This document shows, piece by piece, positions 1-8,302 of a stretch of 28,909 bases of DNA. Both the position numbers and the translations under genes were made by a program. The notes below the pieces were generated by a model that saw nothing but the letters and a program-made list of their open reading frames with translations, was not told the origin of the DNA and ran no database searches. The DNA comes from Butyrivibrio sp. UBA3740 (GTDB lineage: Bacteria > Bacillota > Clostridia > Lachnospirales > Lachnospiraceae): the NCBI GenBank assembly GCA_002372465.1, contig DFGW01000168.1:1-28909 (forward strand), read 5' to 3'. Numbering within the stretch: the first letter of the stretch is position 1; every line of letters begins with the position of its first letter.

Positions 1-67
1 GCTCTATCTTGTTCCTTGCTGATAAATCCATGTGCTTTTGATTGCCTTTGGGTCTATTATCATTCAT
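1..67 (-). CDS. Start of an unidentified DNA-binding-type protein (partial, runs off the left edge)
   Basis: Reading leftwards from an ATG at 67-65, the frame stays open for 22 codons to the window edge. The visible protein begins MNDNRPKGNQKHMDLSARNK. A promoter with a perfect TATAAT lies about 185 bases upstream, which supports a real gene. The stretch K-H-M-x-L-x-x-R-x-x-I-E resembles the N-terminus of IS30-type transposases, just before their helix-turn-helix. A TetR-type regulator could begin in a similar way, and the paired operator-like palindromes around the promoter favour an autoregulated repressor. I cannot decide between the two from 22 residues. The ribosome binding site is weak, a GA-rich GAGAGA stretch a few bases before the ATG. 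Confidence 0.55.
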   Translation of the reverse strand, partial: MNDNRPKGNQKHMDLSARNKIE

Positions 68-84
68 CTTATCTCTCTTTCTAC

Positions 85-108
85 ACAGGCAGGCAATCAA
101 CTGCCTGT
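85..108 (-). other. Leader hairpin upstream of the edge gene
   Basis: ACAGGCAG (85-92) and CTGCCTGT (101-108) form a perfect 8-bp inverted repeat around an 8-base loop. It lies 18 bases upstream of the ATG at 67, inside the predicted 5' leader. It could stabilise the leader or bind a protein. There is no run of U after it, so it is not a standard terminator. Confidence 0.45.
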
Positions 109-165
109 CTATAATACAAAGAGATAAGAGAAAATATAAGTGAAAATTTATCGTGTAAGACTTAT

Positions 166-181
166 TTCTACGTACGTAGAA
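166..181. promoter_or_regulatory. 16-bp perfect palindrome, possible regulator site
   Basis: TTCTACGTACGTAGAA is a perfect dyad with no spacer. It lies in AT-rich non-coding DNA between the edge gene and its predicted promoter. A dyad of this length suggests a dimeric regulator, but no protein can be assigned. Confidence 0.35.
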
Positions 182-225
182 TTTAGTAGTGCAATGTAGA
201 ATTCAAAATAGCAATTAACCCAGCT

Positions 226-239
226 AACAAACGTTTGTT
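226..239. promoter_or_regulatory. Operator-like palindrome, distal copy
   Basis: AACAAACGTTTGTT is a perfect 14-bp dyad. Together with the next C it shares AACG-x-TTGTTC with the dyad at 259-270, about 32 bp away centre to centre, close to three helical turns. Paired dyads of this type flanking a promoter are typical of TetR-family operators, which is an inference here. Confidence 0.45.
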
Positions 240-251
240 CTGCATACTCAC

Positions 252-280
252 ATTATACGAACGATTGTTCTATTAATCAA
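252..280 (-). promoter_or_regulatory. Predicted promoter of the edge gene
   Basis: On the minus strand TTGATT (280-275), a 17-base spacer and a perfect TATAAT (257-252) make a good vegetative promoter pointing to the ATG at 67. The implied leader is about 180 bases long and contains the dyads at 226-239 and 166-181 and the hairpin at 85-108. Confidence 0.5.
259..270. promoter_or_regulatory. Operator-like palindrome, promoter copy
   Basis: GAACGATTGTTC pairs in 5 of 6 positions and lies between the predicted -35 and -10 boxes of the minus-strand promoter. A dimeric repressor bound here would block RNA polymerase. Confidence 0.4.
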
Positions 281-347
281 CTACAAGATATAGGGGGGCT
301 AGGCCGGCCTTCCACAATGATAATCTGATATCCCAAAAACACCACAG

Positions 348-382
348 AAAAAGCGCCAAAGCACTTAGCCTTGGCGCTTTTT
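348..382 (-). terminator. Rho-independent terminator of the giant gene
   Basis: AAAAAGCGCCAA (348-359) and TTGGCGCTTTTT (371-382) form a 12-bp perfect stem around an 11-base loop. On the minus strand the hairpin ends in a run of U and lies about 70 bases past the stop of the giant gene. The A-run on the other arm gives it bidirectional shape, but no plus-strand gene is close enough to need it. Confidence 0.8.
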
Positions 383-454
383 GTCTACCTGTTTGTTGTG
401 TGAAGTGCTATGAAACCCAAATAGAGGTCGACTTTTGATTATTTCTTTTTGGAA

Positions 455-2041
455 TTACTTCTTGATAGTAAAGTTGATTGTCTTTAATCCACCGTATTCA
501 CCGGTACCTCTGATGATGACGGAAGCTTTGCCAACCTTATTGTTATTCTGGATTGACACAATCTCATATTCACTACTATCAATTGTAACCAGGTTAGCTG
601 TACGTCCTACTTTCTTCTTGATCTTAAGTACAATATCATCCTCAGTAATAGTTACAGGAGAACCGGCATATTTAATGTAGAACTTTTTAGCCGCAATCTC
701 TTCTCCATCATCCATGAATGAATATTGTGCTGCACTTAACTTATATGCTTTGTCTATAACCTTGAAAGTTACAGTTGCTTTGCCTTCATAGTTGCCGGCA
801 CCAGTTATAGTAGCAGTAACATAACTACCGATAGAAGGAATAGCGCTCTCCGCTTCAAACGCGATTGTGTAATCCGTCTTAACCTTAAGTGCCTTTCGGT
901 CAAGATCATAAACAGTGATCTTATTCTTTTCATATGCCTTTGCCTTAGTAGAATATACAAAGTCATCAGCAACAAATGTAAGATTTGAGATATCCTGTTT
1001 AACAACCTTATATGTTACTGTAGCAGCTTTCTTGTAGAACTTGCCCTTACCCTTAATTGTAACTGTTCCAATGCCGGTCTTTGCATTAACCTTGTTGGTC
1101 CAGCTGAAATCTCCGGATGTAAGATCATATCCGCCATAAGACACTGTTACTGATGAAGGCTTTGTTCCGCCCTTAGCATAAGGTATCTCAACATCAGTAG
1201 CCTTAGTTCCTGTCACTTCGTTGTACTGGCCATTAATACCAACTGTAATAGTTGCTTTGCTCAAATCTACTGTATCAGGAACAATCTTGTATGTAACCTT
1301 CTTAGTTCCGAAGAAGTTACCTGTACCTGTGATCGTTGCGGTAGCTGTACCAAGTGCTACATTGTTAGTGAATGTAACTGTGTAGTCACTTCCCTCTACC
1401 AATGTAACGACAGCCGCATTCTTATTTGCCTGATATGTAACAGCCATACCCTCAGGAATGATTGCTTCGCCGTTATAGAAGTATGTCTTTGCAATGCCAG
1501 CTACCTTAGTCTTAGAAATATTTACAGCATTAGCAGGATCAGCAATGATCTCATCTGCAATAATCTCACCTGTGTAATTGCCCTTTCCAACGATAGTTAT
1601 AGGCCAAATTCCGGGAGCTTCATATGCATTGGGATCATCATCAAGATACCAGAGGTCGTAATCTGTTCCCGCCTTAAGTGTCTTACCGTTGAAAGTAAGT
1701 ACCGGCTTAAGAAGCTGCTCGGAATAAACACCTGTCTTCTTGTTGAGCTTGCCAACAGCAGAGACATTGTTAACTGTTACATCATAGCCAATATCTGCAG
1801 GATTGATTGCAAATGTAGCTGTGCAGGTACCTGCATAATTGCCTTTAAGTTTAACAGTTACTGTAGGCTCATTCTTAGTTCTTGCTGCAGAAATATTATT
1901 CTTGTAAGAATATGTGTAATCCACACCTGGTGTCAAAAGAACTGATCCGAAGTATACATTAGGCTCCGGCTTAATAGCAGCTCCAGTGTATGTATAGTCG
2001 CCAATAGCACCTATCCAGGCTGCACCTTCCGCATAGCGACC
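455..2041 (-). repeat. Six MBG/YDG-like C-terminal repeats
   Basis: Residues 1970-2497 of the giant protein carry six repeats that end in G-[NKE]-[YF]-x-G-like motifs followed by a beta strand: GNYAGTCTATF, GNYTGEII, GNFFGTKKVTY, GKFYKKAATVTY, GNYEGKATVTF and GEYGGLKTINF. Most are preceded by D-Y-x-[VI]-x-[YF] and a G-x-A-x-V-T-I segment. This matches the MBG/YDG type of beta-rich repeats found at the ends of large Gram-positive surface proteins, as far as I recall. Confidence 0.65.
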
Positions 2042-5000
2042 AGTATCAAGATCTGCCAGGTCAATAGAGTCAGCTACTGTTACAACGATAGACTGTGAAA
2101 CATCTCCGCTGATTGCTGTAATTACAGCTGAACCCGGAGCTTCTGCCTTTACAACACCATCAAGCTCCGAAACTGAAACTATTGTTTCATCACTTGTATC
2201 CCATAAAATATCTCCGGGAGCCATCTCGGGATACATCTTAGCAGTAAGCCTTGCGCTCTCGCCTGCCTTAATACCGGGCACAGGCGCAAGAAGTGTGAGT
2301 GACTTAGGTTCAATCGAAATGGATTGTACTGTAGGTATAGGCTTAACAGTAACTTCATATTCAGCCTTTATTCCTGTAGGTTCGGTTTTATTTACTCCAT
2401 ATTCGCCAATTTTACCGGTCAGTTTAAATGCTTCAACAGTAATCTTTGCCGTTCCAACAGATTTTGCTGTAACCTCTCCATTTACAACTTCAGCTACTTC
2501 ACTATCACTTGACGACCAGCTAAATACTGTATTCGTATAATTTGCAGGCTTTGCAGTAAAAGCAAGTTCAGAATTCTGACCAACGTATAAAGTATAGGCG
2601 TTTGTTACAGGTGTAAGTCCTTTAAGATCTACATTCTTGCCACCTACCGTTACTTTAATGTCAGCTGTAATACCAGACTCATAATCTTTAACCGTAATTA
2701 CTGCTTTGCCATTTGCTACTGCTTTTGCCATCATGGATCCTGTTTCGTCATTCCATGAAACAGTCACTACCTTACTGTTGCTTGATTCCCATGATAATCC
2801 TGTGGGTATTTCTTCCGGTATCCCGACTGCGTATACCTCTATCTCATCACCAACAGCCATATTCAGATTGGATACATTTGTGTTTATCTCTGTAATTAGG
2901 TCATAAACTTTAACAGTAATAGTAGCAGTTTTGCCATCAGCAGCTGTTGCTGAAATATGTGCGATGCCACTGCCAAAGCCTGTAACCATTCCGTTAGGAG
3001 CTACAGATGCAACAGAAGTATCATCAGAACTCCATGTAACACTGTAATCTGCATCCTCATCATCTGCCTTGATATCCGCAACAAGCTTAACTACATTGCC
3101 CTTCTTCAACTTAACAACGCCAAGCTCCTCATCGCTTCCTACCTTCTTAATTGTAATACCTGATAGAGCAGGTTTTACTCTAAGAACATAGGACGTCTTG
3201 TAAAGCTTTCCACCAACATCGATGATTGCCTGAATGGTTGTTGCGCCCTTCTTAAGGCCTGTAACTGCACCTGTTTCTGCATTTATTTCAGCAACTGATG
3301 TGTTACTGCTGCTCCATGTAACAGAAACACCTGTAGGGTCAAAGGTTTCAGGAGCATACGCGATAGTAAGTACACCATCTGTAGCTGTTGCTGTTGCATA
3401 TACTTCCTTATTCTGTACGATACTTGCGCCTGCAAGAGCTGTTGTAACTGTTACACTGTAAGCGCCGTCAGCTGTCTTAAGAAGTCCGGACTCTCTGTCT
3501 GTTCTTCCCATCTTGTCAACTATCGCACCGCTCATAGGATCAATAATAGCCTGTGCGAATTTCGCTGTTCCGTTATTTAATGCATATACAACGCCATCGT
3601 TGTCAAATCCAACTACAGCCTTTCCATCGGTGCCTGTTTCATCTGTCATAATCCATTCAATGGCATATTCTGATCCTGTAGGAAGAACATAGGTAGGTGA
3701 AAGAACTGCCTCTGTCTCTCCGGGAAGTTCAAGTGCAAGTGCTGTTCCTGCAGCAGATATCACTTCATATCGCTCATATTTGAGAGATGCTGCACTGGCA
3801 CTGTCTGCAATCGCACTGATGCTTACAACTGAAGCCTTACCTGTTTCTTCCATGGTAACAGTAGCAGTAGCATTTCCATCCTCTCCGGTATAGGATTCAC
3901 CACTTACTTTTGCGATATTGGTATCGCTGGAAATCCACTTTACAGGAACACCTTTGGCATTCTTAGGCTTTCCGTCTGCATCAGTTGCATCTTCTGTAAT
4001 GTGCGCGCGAATTGTTATTGATCCGGAAGTATTTGTAGGAATGAGAACGCCCAAATTGTTAACTGTCTCGGAAAGCACTACATTGTACTCGGTCTTTGCA
4101 AGTGTGATCTCGCTAAAATCAAGCTCATAAACAATATATGCCACGCTATCAGCACTATATAAGGTATTTCCTTCTGCAACTGCGACTGTAATGTATCTCT
4201 TTGCTGTAGTTCCAGCCAGTTCTTCTGCATTAATGTAGGCAGTATCATATCTGACAGCATCCTGTCCTTCACCAACGATCATCTCGCTGTCAAAGAATGT
4301 ACTGCTGTCTTCCCAGGTAATATCTGATGAATATGCTAAGTCAGGGTATGATGCTGAGTAGGCATACTTTACACTCTGCCCCGAATCAGCCCTGAGCGAC
4401 TGTGGAAGACCTATTCCTACCCAGAAGCCATATCCTGCACCCTCAGATGCCATATGCTGTTTAAGATCCTTAGCAGTAATCTTTACAGGTACTGTATACG
4501 GTGTTTCGCTTGGTGTAACTCCGTCAAGCTTGCTGCTTGTCACTGCAGCATAAGTGTTTTCCTTAACCAGATCCGCATCTGGAATCGCAATTCCTTCAGG
4601 CGCATTGTCATGAAGCTTTGCTGCTATTACATTACTTACATCGCTGGCAATATTGAAATTAACCTTTGATAAATCAACAGCAAACCTGTAAATCTTGTAA
4701 TCATTTGTATCACGGGCAGACGTATATTTCACATATACATAACCGGTCCTACCATAATCGTAGGCTTCGCTTCCGGCATTAAAGTATACTGTCCTGTGAG
4801 TGATCTTATTATTCTCATCTAAAAGTGTTGCATCAAGTGCATCTTTCCATGTAAGCCCATATGCATCATCAATATCATATGACTGTGCATACTTAACCGA
4901 ATAATTCTTTCCGGTAATCTCAGGAATCGCTATACCAGCCCAGTATCCGGGACCGGCTTCACCTGCTTCACCGGCATTATGCTTAATGATATTATCAGCA

Positions 5001-7948
5001 GATACTGTGACTTTTAATCCTTCTTCGTCCTTATCATCTGTTTCGTTATACCATGTATCTTTTCCGGCAAAAGATACAGCATATCCCTTAGAAAGAGCTG
5101 CTTCATCCTTCGCATGGGTAACACTTGTATCAGCAATAGGAGCTTTCTGAATTGCAGCAAGCTGATCTGCTGTAGGATAATCATTCAGGGTTGTGACATT
5201 TGAAAGATCAATAGTGTAATAGTATCTTTGTGTAGTTGAGCCACTAGTATATTCAATACCGGCATATACCGTGTTATCAGTAATGCGTGCATCTTTGGCA
5301 TTATAATACATTGCCAGATACTTATTTTCCTCTTCTTCATAAGGGATTTCTGAGGCATCGTCATCAATAGAATTAAATTCTGTTGAGCTATTGGCAGGAG
5401 CTGTATAGCTCATGTAATACTTTGTCACAACATTACTTTTGTCATCAGTCCTCTTAGGCCAATAAAATCCTACACCTACCCAATAGCCATTATGGCCCTG
5501 TCCATTCATATGGGCGCGAAGATCTTTGGCGTTAACAGAAATTGTATAATTGCCATTAGATCCGGAAACATTACCTATCTTATATTCTGAGTAAAGAGTA
5601 GTAATCTTTTCGAGTGATCCACTCGGATGATCCTCAAGAGTAGGAGCAACAACACCGGTAGCCTGCGCGATAGTAGGCATTCCATCAAGCTCAACTCCGC
5701 CCATATCTACTACATATGTATAGATTACTGAATCTCCTCTTGGTGCTGTATACTTAACATATACATAACCAGTCTTATTTAAAAGAGCTTTCGAAGGATT
5801 TGAAGAATTCACATCAAAATATACTGTATTATAAGTTACCGTTCCTTCGGAATCCCTGATCACATCGTCTAATCCTGGCTTCCACTCTACTGCTGAAAGA
5901 TCAGTTATGGCAGTATAAGACTGAACAAACTCAGTCGTAACATCTTCTGTAGCTACAGGGATGCCAAATCCAACCCAATAACCCTGGCCTGCACCCTGAC
6001 CTGCTGTATGCGCAACAAGCTCTTTTGCAGAAATAGAAACATTAACCGTATTCTTATCTTCTCCAAGAGCGCCTGTAACACTATAGTCAGAGAAAAGTGT
6101 CTCTACAGGTTGTTCTGCTCTGTCAACCAGAGGAGCTTCTATAACATCGGTCTTCGCTGCAGGAAGTCCATTGTCAATTTCAACACCTGACATATCAAAT
6201 GCATAGGTATAGTCGACATAATCAACTTCTTTTGAATCCCAGTATCTGACTACTACATATCCTGTCGAATCAACAAGTCGGCTATCAGCTGCGTTAAAAT
6301 AAACTGTGTCATATGTAACAGCAGCATCACCTGTTCCTACTGTCATAGTATTATCAAGCCCTGGTCCGAAAGCATTATCTTCTATTTCGGATTCATTATA
6401 AGCCTGCTTGTATTCTGTTTTGTGTCCGTCTACTTTAGGTATTCCAAAACCTACCCAGTATCCCTGACCTGCACTTTCGCTACCAGCTTTATGCTTTTTA
6501 AGTCCCGAAATAAGCACAGGAACCTTCACTACATTCTCAGCAACCACTGGAGTGCCAAGCTTGTAAGAGTCATTATCATATAAATCTGCATCAGCTATTG
6601 CCAAGCCTCCTGTTGTCTCATCATGAAGCTTCGCAGTAATAAGGCCTGTCGGTGCAGCAGGAATATCCGTATCAAATGTTACCCCCGACATATCACATAC
6701 ATATGTGTATACAGCAGTCTCATCATTAGTTGCATCCTTATACTGCACGTAAACATAACCCTTTTGGTCTACAAGCCTCGGATCTGCAGCATTAAAATAT
6801 ACTGTATCATATGTAATATTGCCTGTTTCTTCTGTTATAATCCCATCAAGTCCAGGCACAAAATCATGCTCTGACCTGGAAACATATGACTGCTCATAAG
6901 TTTGATCTATGTCTCCGCCAATTCTCGGAATTCCAAAACCTACCCAGTATCCGTACTGACCATTACCAGCCATATGAAGTCTGAGATTATCTGCTATAAC
7001 AGGAACTGTTATCGTATTACCTGATTTTTTCACAGTACCAATATCATAGTTATCACAAATGTCATCATCTTCAACTATTGCCTTAGTATCTGTATCATGA
7101 AGCTTTGCAGGAATAATATTTGTAGGCACATTAATAGTACTTGCCAGTGTTACATCGTTTTCAATTGTAACAACAAATGTTTTTGCAATATCTTCCCCTT
7201 CATAATATCTGATTCCGACATAAAAAGTGGGGATTTTGTTTTCTGCAGGATTTACCTTTCCATAATAAAATGGATAATTTACGGTATCCTCGCAGCCTTC
7301 TTCATCATAAACATCATATTCTGACTCTGAAGTTGGTTCTGACCAACCTTTGTAAAACTTAACCGAGTATCCATCTTTATTTAGTGATTCTCTATTAATA
7401 GCAAGGCCAAGCAAGTATGCATTCATTCCATTGCCCAACGTATGCTTCTTGAGGTTGTTACCATGGATAGTCGCAGTTAACGTATTGTTGCCTGTAACAA
7501 TTACATCAACATTATTGTCTTCAATAACAGGATTATTCTTTTCCGATTTATCATAAAGAGTAGCTACTGAAATATAGCTTGCTATATCTTCAGCTGACGG
7601 AAGATCAGAAAGCTCTGCTTTCAGTAGCGATAATGTCTTGGACTGCTCCTCTATATTTTCTGGAACTTCCTCCGGAGCCACTTCTACTTCTTCCTCCACT
7701 GGAGCCCCCTCTTCAGTGGTCTCCTTCTGGGACGAAGATTCTTCCTTGACCTCCTCCATAGTCACTTCATCTGAAGGAGTACCTGTTACACCCTCTTCAG
7801 CATCCGCCTTGCTGTCACCAGCATCGTCCACAGAGGACTCGATTGCTGACGCATCAATGTCCGTTGCATATACAGGGACAGCGGATGTGAAAGCCATTGC
7901 TACTGATAGCCCTATGCTCAGTAGTCTTCCGAGTTGTCTCTTCTTCAT
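455..7948 (-). CDS. Giant secreted repeat protein with Big_2-like domains, probable adhesin or surface protein
   Basis: This 2497-residue protein starts at an ATG 8 bases after a clear AAAGGAG site. Residues 1-28 are a signal peptide (KKR, hydrophobic core, cleavage after VYA). Residues 29-105 are a Glu-rich linker. Residues 125-1290 hold seven copies of a 156-177-residue module with a core like GYWVGFGIP. Residues 1290-1960 hold about seven Big_2-type immunoglobulin-like domains (recurrent W-S-S-x-[ND]-x-x-[VI]-A, then G-x-V-T-[GA] and G-x-A-x-I). Residues 1970-2497 hold six MBG/YDG-like repeats built on G-x-G-N-Y-x-G followed by a short strand. The end, INFTIKK, has no LPxTG sorting motif and no membrane helix, and I see no SLH domain, so how it is held at the surface is unclear. 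Big_2 domains are common in adhesins; binding to host, plant or cell-wall glycan is an inference. It forms its own transcription unit, divergent from the XRE gene. Confidence 0.9.
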   Translation of the reverse strand: MKKRQLGRLLSIGLSVAMAFTSAVPVYATDIDASAIESSVDDAGDSKADAEEGVTGTPSDEVTMEEVKEESSSQKETTEEGAPVEEEVEVAPEEVPENIEEQSKTLSLLKAELSDLPSAEDIASYISVATLYDKSEKNNPVIEDNNVDVIVTGNNTLTATIHGNNLKKHTLGNGMNAYLLGLAINRESLNKDGYSVKFYKGWSEPTSESEYDVYDEEGCEDTVNYPFYYGKVNPAENKIPTFYVGIRYYEGEDIAKTFVVTIENDVTLASTINVPTNIIPAKLHDTDTKAIVEDDDICDNYDIGTVKKSGNTITVPVIADNLRLHMAGNGQYGYWVGFGIPRIGGDIDQTYEQSYVSRSEHDFVPGLDGIITEETGNITYDTVYFNAADPRLVDQKGYVYVQYKDATNDETAVYTYVCDMSGVTFDTDIPAAPTGLITAKLHDETTGGLAIADADLYDNDSYKLGTPVVAENVVKVPVLISGLKKHKAGSESAGQGYWVGFGIPKVDGHKTEYKQAYNESEIEDNAFGPGLDNTMTVGTGDAAVTYDTVYFNAADSRLVDSTGYVVVRYWDSKEVDYVDYTYAFDMSGVEIDNGLPAAKTDVIEAPLVDRAEQPVETLFSDYSVTGALGEDKNTVNVSISAKELVAHTAGQGAGQGYWVGFGIPVATEDVTTEFVQSYTAITDLSAVEWKPGLDDVIRDSEGTVTYNTVYFDVNSSNPSKALLNKTGYVYVKYTAPRGDSVIYTYVVDMGGVELDGMPTIAQATGVVAPTLEDHPSGSLEKITTLYSEYKIGNVSGSNGNYTISVNAKDLRAHMNGQGHNGYWVGVGFYWPKRTDDKSNVVTKYYMSYTAPANSSTEFNSIDDDASEIPYEEEENKYLAMYYNAKDARITDNTVYAGIEYTSGSTTQRYYYTIDLSNVTTLNDYPTADQLAAIQKAPIADTSVTHAKDEAALSKGYAVSFAGKDTWYNETDDKDEEGLKVTVSADNIIKHNAGEAGEAGPGYWAGIAIPEITGKNYSVKYAQSYDIDDAYGLTWKDALDATLLDENNKITHRTVYFNAGSEAYDYGRTGYVYVKYTSARDTNDYKIYRFAVDLSKVNFNIASDVSNVIAAKLHDNAPEGIAIPDADLVKENTYAAVTSSKLDGVTPSETPYTVPVKITAKDLKQHMASEGAGYGFWVGIGLPQSLRADSGQSVKYAYSASYPDLAYSSDITWEDSSTFFDSEMIVGEGQDAVRYDTAYINAEELAGTTAKRYITVAVAEGNTLYSADSVAYIVYELDFSEITLAKTEYNVVLSETVNNLGVLIPTNTSGSITIRAHITEDATDADGKPKNAKGVPVKWISSDTNIAKVSGESYTGEDGNATATVTMEETGKASVVSISAIADSASAASLKYERYEVISAAGTALALELPGETEAVLSPTYVLPTGSEYAIEWIMTDETGTDGKAVVGFDNDGVVYALNNGTAKFAQAIIDPMSGAIVDKMGRTDRESGLLKTADGAYSVTVTTALAGASIVQNKEVYATATATDGVLTIAYAPETFDPTGVSVTWSSSNTSVAEINAETGAVTGLKKGATTIQAIIDVGGKLYKTSYVLRVKPALSGITIKKVGSDEELGVVKLKKGNVVKLVADIKADDEDADYSVTWSSDDTSVASVAPNGMVTGFGSGIAHISATAADGKTATITVKVYDLITEINTNVSNLNMAVGDEIEVYAVGIPEEIPTGLSWESSNSKVVTVSWNDETGSMMAKAVANGKAVITVKDYESGITADIKVTVGGKNVDLKGLTPVTNAYTLYVGQNSELAFTAKPANYTNTVFSWSSSDSEVAEVVNGEVTAKSVGTAKITVEAFKLTGKIGEYGVNKTEPTGIKAEYEVTVKPIPTVQSISIEPKSLTLLAPVPGIKAGESARLTAKMYPEMAPGDILWDTSDETIVSVSELDGVVKAEAPGSAVITAISGDVSQSIVVTVADSIDLADLDTGRYAEGAAWIGAIGDYTYTGAAIKPEPNVYFGSVLLTPGVDYTYSYKNNISAARTKNEPTVTVKLKGNYAGTCTATFAINPADIGYDVTVNNVSAVGKLNKKTGVYSEQLLKPVLTFNGKTLKAGTDYDLWYLDDDPNAYEAPGIWPITIVGKGNYTGEIIADEIIADPANAVNISKTKVAGIAKTYFYNGEAIIPEGMAVTYQANKNAAVVTLVEGSDYTVTFTNNVALGTATATITGTGNFFGTKKVTYKIVPDTVDLSKATITVGINGQYNEVTGTKATDVEIPYAKGGTKPSSVTVSYGGYDLTSGDFSWTNKVNAKTGIGTVTIKGKGKFYKKAATVTYKVVKQDISNLTFVADDFVYSTKAKAYEKNKITVYDLDRKALKVKTDYTIAFEAESAIPSIGSYVTATITGAGNYEGKATVTFKVIDKAYKLSAAQYSFMDDGEEIAAKKFYIKYAGSPVTITEDDIVLKIKKKVGRTANLVTIDSSEYEIVSIQNNNKVGKASVIIRGTGEYGGLKTINFTIKK
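2069..4078 (-). repeat. Array of about seven Big_2-like domains
   Basis: Residues 1291-1960 of the giant protein contain repeated bacterial Ig-like domains of about 85-105 residues. Marks are V-x-W-x-S-S-[ND]-x-x-[VI]-A (W near 1338, 1545, 1639, 1720 and 1811), then a turn such as G-x-V-T-G, then G-x-A-x-I-T. The second copy (about 1400-1505) is the least typical. These domains normally act as stalks or as adhesion modules. Confidence 0.75.
4079..7576 (-). repeat. Seven tandem copies of an unrecognised ~160-residue module
   Basis: Within the giant protein the core H-x-x-G-x-G-x-x-G-Y-W-V-G-F-G-I-P recurs near residues 169 (divergent), 325, 486, 647, 813, 990 and 1165, a period of 156-177. 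Each copy then has a Q-[SA]-Y segment, usually P-G-L-D, Y-[DN]-T-V-Y-F-[ND]-[AV], G-Y-V-Y-V-x-Y and Y-T-Y-x-x-D-M-S-G-V, and ends in a spacer such as AAKLHD. Copies 2 to 4 are closest to each other; copies 1 and 7 are the most diverged. The pattern suggests a beta-sandwich module. Confidence 0.8.
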
Positions 7949-7970
7949 AAAACACGCTCCTTTGTACTTT

Positions 7971-7998
7971 TTAGGATAAGCCCCGGGCCATATCCTAA
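7971..7998 (-). other. 5' leader hairpin of the giant gene, proximal
   Basis: TTAGGATA (7971-7978) and TATCCTAA (7991-7998) pair perfectly around a 12-base GC-rich loop. The hairpin ends just before the AAAGGAG site of the giant gene, so it may influence translation or mRNA stability. Confidence 0.5.
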
Positions 7999-8011
7999 CG
8001 ACAGTTTCACC

Positions 8012-8038
8012 TTATAGCGATAATCAACATCGCTATAA
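8012..8038 (-). other. Upstream dyad or hairpin of the giant gene, distal
   Basis: TTATAGCGA (8012-8020) and TCGCTATAA (8030-8038) pair perfectly around a 9-base loop. It may be a second leader hairpin or a regulator site, depending on where transcription starts. Confidence 0.45.
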
Positions 8039-8069
8039 AGACGCTACAGAAATATCGTAACGCCAGCAA

Positions 8070-8081
8070 TGTTGCGCAACA
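8070..8081. promoter_or_regulatory. 12-bp palindrome upstream of the giant gene
   Basis: TGTTGCGCAACA is a perfect dyad. Its half-sites TGTTGC and GCAACA are the same hexamers that form the ends of the XRE-proximal dyad at 8260-8278, but here they are back to back. It is a candidate site for the same regulator. Confidence 0.4.
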
Positions 8082-8259
8082 ACACTCAAAGTAATTATTT
8101 AATTATTATTTAATATTTTAATCATTAATTCACTATTTTTTAGTTATTTTTATTTGACAAACACTTTGCTTTGTTTTTTATTCTGATAACTATATTTTTT
8201 CATCCAGCTCAATATTTATCAGTCCCTATGCAATAACTTGTATTTATATTTTATTGAAT

Positions 8260-8278
8260 GCAACACAAATTGTGTTGC
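8260..8278. promoter_or_regulatory. 19-bp operator-like dyad at the XRE promoter
   Basis: GCAACACAA (8260-8268) and TTGTGTTGC (8270-8278) are perfect inverted repeats around a single A. The site overlaps the predicted -35 box of the XRE gene. XRE-family dimers bind dyads of this kind, so autoregulation is the simple reading. Confidence 0.55.
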
Positions 8279-8302
8279 CAATTACCACCATTTGTGTATT
8301 CT
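8275..8302 (+). promoter_or_regulatory. Predicted promoter of the XRE gene
   Basis: TTGCCA (8275-8280) and TATTCT (8297-8302) are spaced by 16 bases, giving a start near 8309 and a leader of about 29 bases that keeps the GGGGGAGG ribosome binding site. An alternative, TTGTGT-17-TATAAA, would start inside the ribosome binding site and is less likely. Confidence 0.4.

Larger units (their letters stand above)
68..454. other. 387-bp intergenic region with promoter, palindromes and terminator
   Basis: No gene is seen here. The region holds, from left to right, a leader hairpin (85-108), a 16-bp palindrome (166-181), two operator-like palindromes around a minus-strand promoter (226-280), a short GC-rich patch containing the 10-bp palindrome AGGCCGGCCT (301-310), and the terminator of the giant gene (348-382). 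It separates two minus-strand transcription units. Confidence 0.6.

Noticed and set aside
301..310. GC-rich palindrome AGGCCGGCCT after a G-run.
   Set aside because: It is too short and isolated to assign; there is no matching copy and no nearby promoter element that depends on it.
4079..7576. Repeats read as a possible CRISPR-like or DNA-level satellite array.
   Set aside because: The periodicity is in the protein: copies differ at the DNA level, keep the reading frame and lack uniform spacers.
7638..7979. Ser/Thr-rich plus-strand frame opposite the N-terminus of the giant protein.
   Set aside because: It is the antisense image of the acidic linker and signal peptide, with no ribosome binding site.
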